NCBI GenBank assembly: GCA_019118645.1
Contig: DWYN01000160.1
Span: 1 to 35,652 of the forward strand
Direction: 5' to 3'
Length of the DNA: 35,652 nucleotides
Origin: Candidatus Blautia excrementipullorum
GTDB taxonomy: Bacteria > Bacillota > Clostridia > Lachnospirales > Lachnospiraceae
In this document: positions 1-8,122 of the stretch, one piece after another
Position numbering within the stretch: the stretch's first letter is position 1
Layout of the letters: every line of letters starts with the position of its first letter
Translations under genes and position numbers: made by a program
Notes under the pieces: generated by a model
The model's database searches: none
Seen by the model: the letters and a program-made list of their open reading frames with translations, nothing else
Told to the model about the DNA's origin: nothing

Positions 1-561
1 AATATCGAAACAATGGAAATCACAGACAGCATCAGCGAATCCCTTATGCAGACTGTCATATACAACGCCCGGATCCTGATGAAGGAGCCTGGAAATTATA
101 ACGCCCGGGCGGAGGTCATGTGGGCCGGAAGTCTTTCTCACAACGGCCTTACCGGCTGCGGCACCGGAGGGGGCGACTGGGCCTGCCATCAGCTTCAGCA
201 CGAACTTGGCGGTCTCTATGACGTGGCTCACGGGGCAGGTCTTGCCGCCGTATGGGGAAGCTGGGCAAGATATGTGTATCAGGAAAACCCTGAGCGATTT
301 GCACAGTTTGCCACCAATGTTTTCGATATTCCCTGTTATTCTGATTTTGAAAGCACGGCTCTGGCCGGAATTGAGGCTATGGAGGATTTCTTCCGTTCCG
401 TGAAAATGCCAACCAGTCTTCATGAGCTTGGCCTCGATCTGGACGAAAAACAGATTCATGATCTGGCTTTCAGGTGCAGTTACGAGGATACAAGAACCAT
501 CGGTGTATTTAAACAATTAAATATGAAAGATATTGAAAAAATATACCTGATGGCCAGATAA
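1..561 (+). CDS. Iron-containing alcohol dehydrogenase, C-terminal part (5' end outside window)
   Basis: The reading frame is open from base 1, so this is the C-terminal 186 residues of a protein of roughly 390. It matches the helical metal-binding half of group III (iron-dependent) alcohol dehydrogenases, NAD(P)H-linked enzymes that interconvert aldehydes and primary alcohols; the wording around the histidines resembles the butanol dehydrogenase/YqhD subgroup. Visible metal-ligand region: CHQLQHELGG followed by DVAHGAGLA, giving three conserved histidines in the usual H-x3-H...H spacing (about residues 63, 67 and 77 of the fragment). The Rossmann-like NAD(P)H-binding half lies upstream, out of view. 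It ends 25 nt before a MetY-like gene with no terminator between, so the two may be cotranscribed. Substrate cannot be assigned. Confidence 0.9.
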   Translation, partial: NIETMEITDSISESLMQTVIYNARILMKEPGNYNARAEVMWAGSLSHNGLTGCGTGGGDWACHQLQHELGGLYDVAHGAGLAAVWGSWARYVYQENPERFAQFATNVFDIPCYSDFESTALAGIEAMEDFFRSVKMPTSLHELGLDLDEKQIHDLAFRCSYEDTRTIGVFKQLNMKDIEKIYLMAR

Positions 562-586
562 AACATTTTAAGAAAGGACCCTGATT

Positions 587-1873
587 ATGAACATCAACGA
601 TGCAAAACTGGAAACCAAATGTCTTCATGCCGGCTACACCCCATCCAAAGGGGAGCCCTGCGCTCTGCCCATTTATCAGAGCACAACCTTCAAATATGAC
701 ACGACTGATGAAATGGGGCAGCTTTTTGATCTGAAAGCAGAAGGTTATTTTTATACCCGTCTTCAGAACCCGACGAACGATGCCGTTGCAGCAAAAATCG
801 CGTCTCTGGAAGGAGGCGTTGCCGCTCTTCTGACTTCATCCGGACAGGCCGCCAACTTCTACGCTGTCTTCAATATCTGTGAGGCCGGCGATCATGTAGT
901 GGCTGCCTCCACTATCTACGGCGGAACCTTTAATCTCCTTGGCGTCACTCTGAAAAAGCTTGGCATCGACTGCACCTTTGTGGACACGGATGCCTCTCCT
1001 GAGGAAATCGCGGCTGCATTCCGTCCCAACACAAAGGTTCTCTTTGCTGAAACCATCGCAAATCCGGCGCTTGTAGTTCTGGATATCGAAAAATTCGCGA
1101 AAGTGGCACATGACCATCAGGTTCCTCTTATTGTAGACAACACCTTCGCGACACCGGTAAACTGCCGTCCTTTTGAGTGGGGCGCAGATATTGTCACACA
1201 TTCCACCACAAAATACATGGACGGTCACGGCCTGCAGGTCGGAGGGGCCATTATAGACAGCGGAAATTTCGACTGGGAAGCCTGCGGTCATAAATACCAT
1301 GGCCTTACGGAGCCGGATGAATCCTACCATGGAATCGTCTACACCAAACAGTTCGGTAAAAAAGCCTATATTACCAAGGCAACTTCTCAGCTTATGAGAG
1401 ATCTTGGATCTATTCCCTCTCCCATGAACTGCTTTATCCTGAATATTGGTCTGGAAACTCTTCCTCTGCGCATGGAGCGCCACTGTTTCAATGCCCAGAA
1501 AACGGCGGAATTTCTTGCCGCCCATCCTAAAGTTTCTTCTGTAAATTATCCCGGACTGCCCGGCAATAAATATTATGAACTGGCAAAAAAATATCTTCCC
1601 AACGGTTCCTGCGGCGTCATTTCCTTCGAATTAAAAGGCGGACGGGAAGCTGCCGTACGTTTTATGGACAGCCTTGACATGGCAAATATTGCCACTCATG
1701 TAGCGGCTTCGAAGACCATGGTGCTCCATCCGGCCAGCCATACTCACCGTCAGATGAACGATGAACAGCTTCTGGAAGCAGGAGTCTCACCGGGAATGAT
1801 CCGTCTGTCCGTAGGAATTGAACATATCGATGATATTCTTAAAGATCTGTCCGGCGCTCTGCAGAATGCATAA
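587..1873 (+). CDS. metY: O-acetylhomoserine sulfhydrylase (MetY-type, PLP-dependent)
   Basis: This 428-residue protein is a Cys/Met-metabolism PLP enzyme (fold type I). It probably converts O-acetylhomoserine plus sulfide (or methanethiol) to homocysteine (or methionine) in the cytoplasm. The N-terminus (ETKCLHAGYTP), the YTRLQNPTNDA segment, the TSSGQAA motif that cups the PLP phosphate and the HSTTKYMDGHG motif with the Schiff-base lysine (Lys209) are typical of MetY rather than of the shorter cystathionine gamma-synthases (about 380 residues). The length fits MetY (about 425). The ATG is preceded by AAAGGA at a good distance. No SAM riboswitch or T-box lies in the 25-nt gap to the alcohol dehydrogenase gene, so any sulfur control must act further upstream. 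A strong bidirectional terminator follows. Confidence 0.93.
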   Translation: MNINDAKLETKCLHAGYTPSKGEPCALPIYQSTTFKYDTTDEMGQLFDLKAEGYFYTRLQNPTNDAVAAKIASLEGGVAALLTSSGQAANFYAVFNICEAGDHVVAASTIYGGTFNLLGVTLKKLGIDCTFVDTDASPEEIAAAFRPNTKVLFAETIANPALVVLDIEKFAKVAHDHQVPLIVDNTFATPVNCRPFEWGADIVTHSTTKYMDGHGLQVGGAIIDSGNFDWEACGHKYHGLTEPDESYHGIVYTKQFGKKAYITKATSQLMRDLGSIPSPMNCFILNIGLETLPLRMERHCFNAQKTAEFLAAHPKVSSVNYPGLPGNKYYELAKKYLPNGSCGVISFELKGGREAAVRFMDSLDMANIATHVAASKTMVLHPASHTHRQMNDEQLLEAGVSPGMIRLSVGIEHIDDILKDLSGALQNA

Positions 1874-1905
1874 ATTTCGGACAAACAAAACATCTGTAAT
1901 ACGCC

Positions 1906-1939
1906 AAAAAGGGATTGTCCAAATGGCCAATCCCTTTTT
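1906..1939. terminator. Bidirectional intrinsic terminator between metY and the 3D-domain gene
   Basis: A 12-bp perfect inverted repeat (AAAAAGGGATTG / CAATCCCTTTTT, 1906-1917 with 1928-1939) has an A-run on the left and a T-run on the right. It can therefore terminate the + strand metY transcript and the convergent - strand transcript of the 3D-domain gene. Confidence 0.9.
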
Positions 1940-1972
1940 GCTGTTCTGTTTTCTGCCCCATATCCCGGGGTT

Positions 1973-3034
1973 TTACTGAATCAGATACACCTCTGTGTAG
2001 TACACGCCTTTAGCCTCCCCCTCCGCATGGGAAGCCACATAAATATCAATGCAGTTCGTCTTAATTGCTCCGCCGCAGTCCTCCGCCACATATACCTGTC
2101 CGTTGATCACTACCTGGCTTCCATATGGAATCTGGGAGGGATCCACAGCAATGGTATGGTTGGTGGTTGCCGTCACCCCTGTGGACGTAATCCCGTTTGC
2201 CCACGGGCCGCAGCAAATACTGCAGGGACAGTAATGGGTGATCCGGAAAGTTCCCAGGGACTTCAGGTTGGCGTCTGAGGAGGCTGCAACAGGTGTTCCT
2301 ATTTGTACTCCGTTTTCCTCTGTCACTGTGCCTCCGGCTTCAATGGCATCCGCAAACACCCCTTCCCCGCTGCTTTTATGCAGAGTCCCGGCATTCAATT
2401 CTTCATCAATGGACGCCGTCTGAACTGTCTCCGGAAGATCCAGGACACTGGTTGGAATATATCCTGTCTGCGCCGCTCCGTCAGCGTCCAGGAACTCTAT
2501 CCGGCTCCAGACGCCGTTCACGGTCCCGGTACGCTTTACTTCATCCAGCTCCAGCACTTCTCCAACCACCTCTCCGTCTTTCCTGCCCGGGTAGTCAAGA
2601 ATGCTGCTGTCTGTCTTAACTTCCACTTCATCATTTACCGGCTGAATCTGGATATCCTCACTGAGCATCTGATTCTGTATGTATCCGTTTATTGTACTGC
2701 CGTCCTTCTGAAAAGACACTTTGCTCCATCCATTGTCACAGACTCCTGTTCTCTGAACCTCGTCCCCCAGTGCCAGTGACGCAGCCGGTGTTTCCGCCTC
2801 CGACGGCGTTGGGAAAATCCCCGCTGTTTTTGCCGTAACATACACGGTTTCCTCGCAGGCCGCTACTTTTACCGTACCCCCGCTGCCGTCATCTGTCTCA
2901 AAGGTCTGAAGCGTTCTGTCCTCCTTTTCCGCCTTTTCTGTAATTGTCTTATAATCCGCCACCGCTCCGTAAGCCTGATTCCCGCAGGCCAGAAGAGCAG
3001 CGCACAAAAGTACTGCGCCCAACTTACAACGCAT
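1973..3034 (-). CDS. Secreted SH3b / 3D-domain cell-wall protein
   Basis: The 353-residue protein starts with a signal peptide (short basic start, hydrophobic core LGAVLLCAALLACG to about residue 24). There is a Cys near the end of this core, but the context is not a clear lipobox. Two SH3b-like repeats follow (about 55-130 and 135-200), each with a late GYI pattern, then a linker, then a C-terminal 3D domain (about 250-353). That domain carries DPSQIPYGS and AEDCGGAIK...IDIYV, the family-defining Asp residues of the MltA/RpfB/YuiC-like double-psi barrel. Such proteins act on or bind peptidoglycan outside the membrane; lytic activity is inferred from the family. Four Cys in CPCSICCGPW may form disulfides or bind metal. 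The start is fixed by GAGGTGA at 3042-3048, 7 nt upstream. The gene is divergent from the lysozyme-like gene at 3251. Confidence 0.88.
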   Translation of the reverse strand: MRCKLGAVLLCAALLACGNQAYGAVADYKTITEKAEKEDRTLQTFETDDGSGGTVKVAACEETVYVTAKTAGIFPTPSEAETPAASLALGDEVQRTGVCDNGWSKVSFQKDGSTINGYIQNQMLSEDIQIQPVNDEVEVKTDSSILDYPGRKDGEVVGEVLELDEVKRTGTVNGVWSRIEFLDADGAAQTGYIPTSVLDLPETVQTASIDEELNAGTLHKSSGEGVFADAIEAGGTVTEENGVQIGTPVAASSDANLKSLGTFRITHYCPCSICCGPWANGITSTGVTATTNHTIAVDPSQIPYGSQVVINGQVYVAEDCGGAIKTNCIDIYVASHAEGEAKGVYYTEVYLIQ

Positions 3035-3084
3035 GCATTCGTCACCTCTTTCTTTATTTCCCGTCTTTTTCTGATGACGGTCTT

Positions 3085-3113
3085 ATCATAGCATAATGCA
3101 TACTGTTTTTCAA
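3085..3113 (-). promoter_or_regulatory. Promoter of the SH3b/3D-domain gene
   Basis: On the - strand TTGAAA (3108-3113) and TATGAT (3085-3090) are separated by exactly 17 bp. The predicted start near 3078 puts a small hairpin (CCGTC...GACGG, 3061-3080) at the very 5' end of the mRNA. Confidence 0.75.
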
Positions 3114-3215
3114 TTTTATGGGAGTTGTTCACCGTTTTTTTAGATTTTCTTTCTCCCGTGATCTATTTATTTTTAAAATTTTTCCTCTTTATAAGAGAAA
3201 ATTAAGAATTTATTC

Positions 3216-3244
3216 TTTTCAAAGTCTTAAAATCCTTGTACAAT
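3216..3244 (+). promoter_or_regulatory. Promoter directly abutting the lysozyme-like gene
   Basis: TTTTCA (3216-3221), 17 bp, TACAAT (3239-3244). The -10 ends 6 nt before the ATG at 3251, so transcription would begin at or next to the start codon. No Shine-Dalgarno sequence is present. Confidence 0.6.
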
Positions 3245-3250
3245 AACGCT

Positions 3251-3946
3251 ATGAGTACACAAAAGATAAAGCAACCGGAACTGACAAAAGAATACCGCCG
3301 CTTTCTTCGGGAACGCCAGGTGCTCCGTCAGAAGATACTGCTTGTGCTGCTGCCTGTTTGTTTTCTGATTGTTCTCCTGCTTTTTTCTGCGGTTATCCGT
3401 ACAAGAAGATCTTCCCGGGAATATCTGACCATAAATGCGGCCTGCGAGTCCTATCGGCCTGAAGTGGAAGAAACTGCTGCCAAATATGGCATGTCTGATT
3501 ATGTCGATCTGATCCTGGCCCTTATGATGCAGGAGAGCTCCGGAGCCGGCCCTGATGTTCTCCAGGCCTCCGAAGGCGCCTATAATACAAAATATCCCCA
3601 GGTTCCCAATGGAATCACCGATTCCTCCTACTCTATTGAATGCGGAATCCAGGAGCTGAAATATGCCATGGAAAAAGCCGGTGTCCAAAGTCCCACGGAT
3701 ATTGGTCATATTAAACTTGCTCTTCAGGGATATAATTTCGGCACTGATGTATATTTCTCTTATCTGTCGGAACATGGCATCACCTCCTGGTCAGAAAGCA
3801 GTTCTGAAGCTTTTGCACAGATGGCAAGCGGAAACACGCCGCGCTCGGAAGAGGATCCTTTATACAGCACAGCCGGTCCCTGGGATTACGGAGATCAAAA
3901 GTATCCGGAGCATGTGCTCCGCTATTATCATCCTTCTGCAGGCTGA
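3251..3946 (+). CDS. Membrane-anchored lysozyme-like (CwlT-type muramidase) protein
   Basis: The 231-residue protein has a basic cytoplasmic N-terminus, one transmembrane helix (about residues 31-50, LLVLLPVCFLIVLLLFSAVI) and an extracellular domain from about 65. LILALMMQESSG followed by DVLQASE matches the lysozyme-like family found in CwlT and conjugation-associated muramidases, where the Glu in MQES is the candidate general acid. Later landmarks are SIECGIQELK and LALQGYNFG. It would cut glycan strands of peptidoglycan; no conjugation genes are nearby, so a housekeeping wall role is more likely. I chose ATG 3251 over the TTG at 3236 because the TTG falls inside the promoter. The gene appears leaderless. 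Confidence 0.85.
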   Translation: MSTQKIKQPELTKEYRRFLRERQVLRQKILLVLLPVCFLIVLLLFSAVIRTRRSSREYLTINAACESYRPEVEETAAKYGMSDYVDLILALMMQESSGAGPDVLQASEGAYNTKYPQVPNGITDSSYSIECGIQELKYAMEKAGVQSPTDIGHIKLALQGYNFGTDVYFSYLSEHGITSWSESSSEAFAQMASGNTPRSEEDPLYSTAGPWDYGDQKYPEHVLRYYHPSAG

Positions 3947-4013
3947 TGCAGATCCTTCATTGATATGCAGTCTTTGCTGAAGAAAAACTTTTCAAAAAAA
4001 TATAAAAAAACAT

Positions 4014-4042
4014 TTGACAAGTACAATTCTCTATGGTATAGT
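4014..4042 (+). promoter_or_regulatory. Promoter of tRNA-Gly
   Basis: Consensus TTGACA (4014-4019), 17-bp spacer, TATAGT (4037-4042), ending 41 nt before the mature tRNA 5' end. Confidence 0.88.
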
Positions 4043-4083
4043 ATGTCTTGTCGCTGAGGAAAACCTTTCCTCAGCAGATGTCT

Positions 4084-4156
4084 GCGATAGTGGCGTAGTT
4101 GGTAACGCGCGACCTTGCCAAGGTCGAGACCGCGGGTTCGAGCCCCGTCTATCGCT
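4084..4156 (+). tRNA. tRNA-Gly (anticodon GCC)
   Basis: A complete cloverleaf can be drawn. The acceptor stem is GCGATAG/CTATCGC (4084-4090 with 4149-4155). The D arm is GCGT..ACGC (4093-4108). The anticodon arm is CGACC-TTGCCAA-GGTCG (4110-4126) with anticodon GCC at 4117-4119. The variable loop is AGACC and the T arm contains TTCGAGC (4132-4148). The discriminator is T and the 3' CCA is not encoded. It is a single-gene unit with its own promoter and terminator. Confidence 0.97.
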
Positions 4157-4160
4157 CTTA

Positions 4161-4186
4161 AGCCAGGACAGTTTGTCCTGGCTTTT
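4161..4186 (+). terminator. Terminator of tRNA-Gly
   Basis: AGCCAGGACA, a 3-nt-class loop, then TGTCCTGGCT and TTTT: a GC-rich hairpin starting 5 nt after the tRNA. Confidence 0.93.
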
Positions 4187-4207
4187 GTAGTTATCCCAGG
4201 ATATCCA

Positions 4208-4278
4208 AAAAAGCTGCCATTTCCGGAACAGGCTGTCTTTTAGACTCTTTCGCACCGTATCAGAAATGGCAGCTTTTT
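4208..4278. terminator. Long inverted repeat, probable terminator of the purine operon
   Basis: A 16-bp perfect inverted repeat (AAAAAGCTGCCATTTC, 4208-4223, with its complement at 4263-4278) encloses 39 nt. Read on the - strand it follows the AICAR transformylase stop by about 47 nt and ends in a T-run. The stem is also flanked by T on the + strand, so it could act both ways. The loop is long for a plain intrinsic terminator. Confidence 0.7.
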
Positions 4279-4324
4279 CTTTATGCTCTCTTTTCTTTAC
4301 AGTTTTCCTGTAAATACAGGAAAA

Positions 4325-5509
4325 TTAGTGATGGAACAGACGGATTCCGGTAAACGCCATGACCATTCCGTATTTATTGCAGGTTTCAATCACAGCATCG
4401 TCACGTACCGATCCGCCCGGTTCAGCCACATATTTCACGCCGCTCTTATGAGCTCTCTCAATGTTGTCGCTAAAGGGGAAGAACGCATCGGATCCCAGAG
4501 TAACATCTGTCATTTTATCCAGCCATGCGCGTTTCTCTTCTCTTGTAAAAACCTCCGGCTTTTCTGTAAAAATTTTCTCCCATGCGCCGTCTGCCAATAC
4601 ATCCATATATTCCTCTCCAATATATACATCAATGGCATTATCTCTCTCCGCGCGGCTGATTTCACTTCGGAAGGGAAGGTTCAGCACCTTCGGGCTCTGA
4701 CGCAGGAACCAGTTATCCGCCTTCTGTCCAGCCAGTCTTGTGCAGTGAACCCGGGACTGCTGTCCGGCGCCCACGCCAATCGCCTGACCGTCTTTCACAT
4801 AGCATACAGAATTGGACTGTGTATATTTGAGAACAATCAGGGAGATCTTCATATCTCGTTTTGCTTCCTCGCTGAGTTCTTTATTTTCTGTAACAATATT
4901 GGAAATCAGCGCATCGTCAATTACCAGCTCCTGTCTTCCCTGCTCAAAGGTCACTCCGAACACTTCCTTATGTTCCAGAGGAGCAGGAACAAAATCCGGA
5001 TCAATCTCAATAATATTATAATTTCCTTTTTTCTTCTGTTTCAGAATTTCCAACGCTTCCTCCGTATATCCGGGCGCAATTACTCCATCGGAAACCTCCC
5101 TTTTGATCAGAAGAGCCGTATCCCTGTCGCAGACATCAGAAAGGGAAATGAAATCACCGAAGGAGGACATACGGTCAGCCCCCCTTGCTCTGGCATAGGC
5201 ACAGGCGATCGGGGAAAACTCTCTCCAGTTCATATCATCCACCCAGTAAATCTTAGCCAGGGTTTCTGTCAGCGGAAGCCCTACGGATGCTCCGGCCGGC
5301 GATACATGCTTAAAGGAGGTAGCGGCCGCCAGACCGGTGGCTTTTTTCAGGTCTCTTACAAGCTGCCATCCGTTAAAAGCATCCAGGAAATTAATGTATC
5401 CCGGTTTTCCGGAAAGAACCTTGATAGGCAGTTCGCTTCCATCTGCCATATAGATTCTGGACGGCTTCTGATTGGGGTTGCATCCATATTTTAACTGCAG
5501 TTCATTCAT
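4325..5509 (-). CDS. purH: Stand-alone AICAR transformylase (PurH AICARFT domain only)
   Basis: The 394-residue protein transfers a formyl group from 10-formyl-tetrahydrofolate to AICAR, giving FAICAR, the penultimate step of de novo IMP synthesis. It contains AICARFT-family landmarks: KYGCNPNQKPS at the start, SFKHVSPAGA (the Lys-His pair of the active site) near residue 66, and IGVGAGQQSRVHC, SDAFFPFSD and EPGGSVRDD further on. It lacks the N-terminal MGS-like cyclohydrolase domain of the usual bifunctional PurH (about 510 residues). That reaction is supplied by the PurO homologue encoded just upstream. GGAGG lies about 10 nt before the ATG. It is the distal gene of the riboswitch-controlled unit. 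Known relatives of this single-domain form occur in Clostridia. Confidence 0.93.
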   Translation of the reverse strand: MNELQLKYGCNPNQKPSRIYMADGSELPIKVLSGKPGYINFLDAFNGWQLVRDLKKATGLAAATSFKHVSPAGASVGLPLTETLAKIYWVDDMNWREFSPIACAYARARGADRMSSFGDFISLSDVCDRDTALLIKREVSDGVIAPGYTEEALEILKQKKKGNYNIIEIDPDFVPAPLEHKEVFGVTFEQGRQELVIDDALISNIVTENKELSEEAKRDMKISLIVLKYTQSNSVCYVKDGQAIGVGAGQQSRVHCTRLAGQKADNWFLRQSPKVLNLPFRSEISRAERDNAIDVYIGEEYMDVLADGAWEKIFTEKPEVFTREEKRAWLDKMTDVTLGSDAFFPFSDNIERAHKSGVKYVAEPGGSVRDDAVIETCNKYGMVMAFTGIRLFHH

Positions 5510-5559
5510 TTTTTAAAACCTCCTGACATTTTTCTTATCCATTTTCGTACAAATTCATT

Positions 5560-5592
5560 TCTGCAGATTTTCCTGAGCGCTCTGCAGATTTT
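5560..5592. repeat. Short direct repeat in the purO-purH spacer
   Basis: TCTGCAGATTTT occurs at 5560-5571 and again at 5581-5592 (21-bp period) in a 149-bp spacer that otherwise holds no gene or terminator I can see. Only two copies exist. Function is unknown. Confidence 0.5.
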
Positions 5593-5658
5593 TCAGACTT
5601 TATGTTTTTTCCAGAGGACTTGCCCCATTTTCACAGGACTTTTTCTGAATAACCAGTT

Positions 5659-6372
5659 TTAGTGATTTTTGTTTACAATTACAGTCTCATATGTTCCTGC
5701 CGCAATATCAATGTAGCGCACAAACAGAGAGACCTTGTTTTCCTCATTCAGACTGTTCCAGAGGAGTTCCGCAAATTCATTCATATCATCCGGAATGCTT
5801 ACGAGCTTCGGTTCTCCCTCGAAACTTGGGAGAGGATTTCCATCCCCCTTATAGGTATGGATAAAACGTCCCTCGCCTGCCACAGGATTTTTGTAGGCAA
5901 ATGTATAACGCAGGCAGGCATCCGGCCTTCCGTTGTCACTTTTCAGAATAGACATGGCATAGCTGTAGTTTCCCTGTTCAATATGCATGATTCCGGATAT
6001 CCTGGGAGTATAGTTCGGAGCGTCCGGCTCAAACTCGCGTCCTCTCAATGCCTGTTCAAAGGTCAGCTGTCTGTCCATCCCCTCGTAGATCGTGTCCGTC
6101 TGATCTCCGTTTGTCACAATCGTTTTGTTTCCCAGAACGCGAACCGGCGCATAAATGATCAGGCTCGGGTCTGTCAGTTTGGATGGATCAAACGCCTCTG
6201 TACGGATTCCCTCTCCGTCTGTGACAAAAATACGGTTCCTGCTGTTTTCACTTCTTCCCATAATGAAATAAGCAGCCACTGCTTTTGTTCCGTTCGCAGA
6301 ACGGCCCAGAATAATGCCCCGTCCCGGATAGGAATTGCTTTTCAGTTCTTTTTCCAGTGATATCATTTCCAT
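5659..6372 (-). CDS. purO: IMP cyclohydrolase, PurO type
   Basis: This 237-residue protein matches the PurO-like IMP cyclohydrolase family (first known from archaea), which closes FAICAR to IMP and is unrelated to the PurH cyclohydrolase domain. Recognisable segments are YPGRGIILGRS at residues 15-25, then YFIMGRSENSRNR, DPSLIIYAPVR and NYTPRISGIM. The family assignment rests on these segments and on context: the next gene is an AICAR transformylase lacking its own cyclohydrolase domain, and a ZTP riboswitch sits in the leader. The ATG at 6372 has GGAGAG about 9 nt upstream; a second ATG lies two codons later. The preceding gene in the same direction is guaB, which uses the IMP product. Confidence 0.9.
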   Translation of the reverse strand: MEMISLEKELKSNSYPGRGIILGRSANGTKAVAAYFIMGRSENSRNRIFVTDGEGIRTEAFDPSKLTDPSLIIYAPVRVLGNKTIVTNGDQTDTIYEGMDRQLTFEQALRGREFEPDAPNYTPRISGIMHIEQGNYSYAMSILKSDNGRPDACLRYTFAYKNPVAGEGRFIHTYKGDGNPLPSFEGEPKLVSIPDDMNEFAELLWNSLNEENKVSLFVRYIDIAAGTYETVIVNKNH

Positions 6373-6402
6373 AAGTCTGCTCTCCTTTTTATAAATAGGT
6401 AC

Positions 6403-6440
6403 AAAAAAGCCTGGGTAGTCTGTTTCCAGGCTGCCCAGGC
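6403..6440 (-). terminator. Riboswitch expression-platform terminator
   Basis: On the - strand GCCTGGGCAGCCTG pairs with CAGACTACCCAGGC and is followed by TTTTTT. The 5' arm (6434-6440) is also part of the invariant CCGCCTGGGC element of the ZTP aptamer, so ligand binding and termination are mutually exclusive. Confidence 0.92.
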
Positions 6441-6500
6441 GGTCGGCTCACACTTACTGCACTCCCTGTAGGTACTCCTACTTCCGCCAGTCATGCAGTC
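6432..6500 (-). promoter_or_regulatory. ZTP (pfl) riboswitch controlling purO-purH
   Basis: The - strand leader contains the hallmarks of the ZTP/pfl aptamer in order. P1 is ACTGCA (6494-6499) pairing with TGCAGT (6456-6461). TGACTGGCGG follows (6484-6493). P2 is the hairpin GTAGG-AGTA-CCTAC (6468-6481), followed by AGGGA. A linker leads to the conserved 3' CCGCCTGGGCA (6432-6442). This class binds ZTP/ZMP, which accumulates when 10-formyl-THF is short, and usually turns expression on. The last element overlaps the 5' arm of a terminator at 6403-6440, giving a transcriptional ON switch. The fit with an AICAR (ZMP)-consuming, formyl-THF-using enzyme downstream is exact. Confidence 0.95.
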
Positions 6501-6509
6501 GTTACTATC

Positions 6510-6538
6510 ATAATATACTACTTTTTTATGTTTTTCAA
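6510..6538 (-). promoter_or_regulatory. Promoter of the ZTP riboswitch-purO-purH unit
   Basis: On the - strand TTGAAA (6533-6538), 17 bp, TATTAT (6510-6515); the predicted start near 6503 places P1 of the aptamer right at the 5' end of the RNA. Confidence 0.8.
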
Positions 6539-6586
6539 GGGTAAAACCAGGTTCTTTTCTCCGGCTTCTGACAGATCCCCGTCTTT

Positions 6587-8068
<1,482 letters not shown>

Positions 8069-8093
8069 TTATTTTACCTTGAGTTTGTTCCCT

Positions 8094-8122
8094 AGTGTAG
8101 CAAAAAACAATTCAGGTGTCAA
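8094..8122 (-). promoter_or_regulatory. guaB promoter
   Basis: On the - strand TTGACA (8117-8122), 17 bp, TACACT (8094-8099). The -35 hexamer overlaps the stop codon of the upstream small membrane-protein gene. The leader is only about 45 nt and I see no riboswitch in it. Confidence 0.85.

Noticed and set aside
836-1525. 229-codon - strand open frame
   Set aside because: Antisense to metY with no ribosome binding site or motif.
4283-5494. 403-codon + strand open frame
   Set aside because: Antisense to the AICAR transformylase gene; no family features, while the - strand frame is a clear enzyme.
5560-5592. CRISPR-like repeats
   Set aside because: Only two 12-bp copies with no repeat-spacer regularity and no cas genes.
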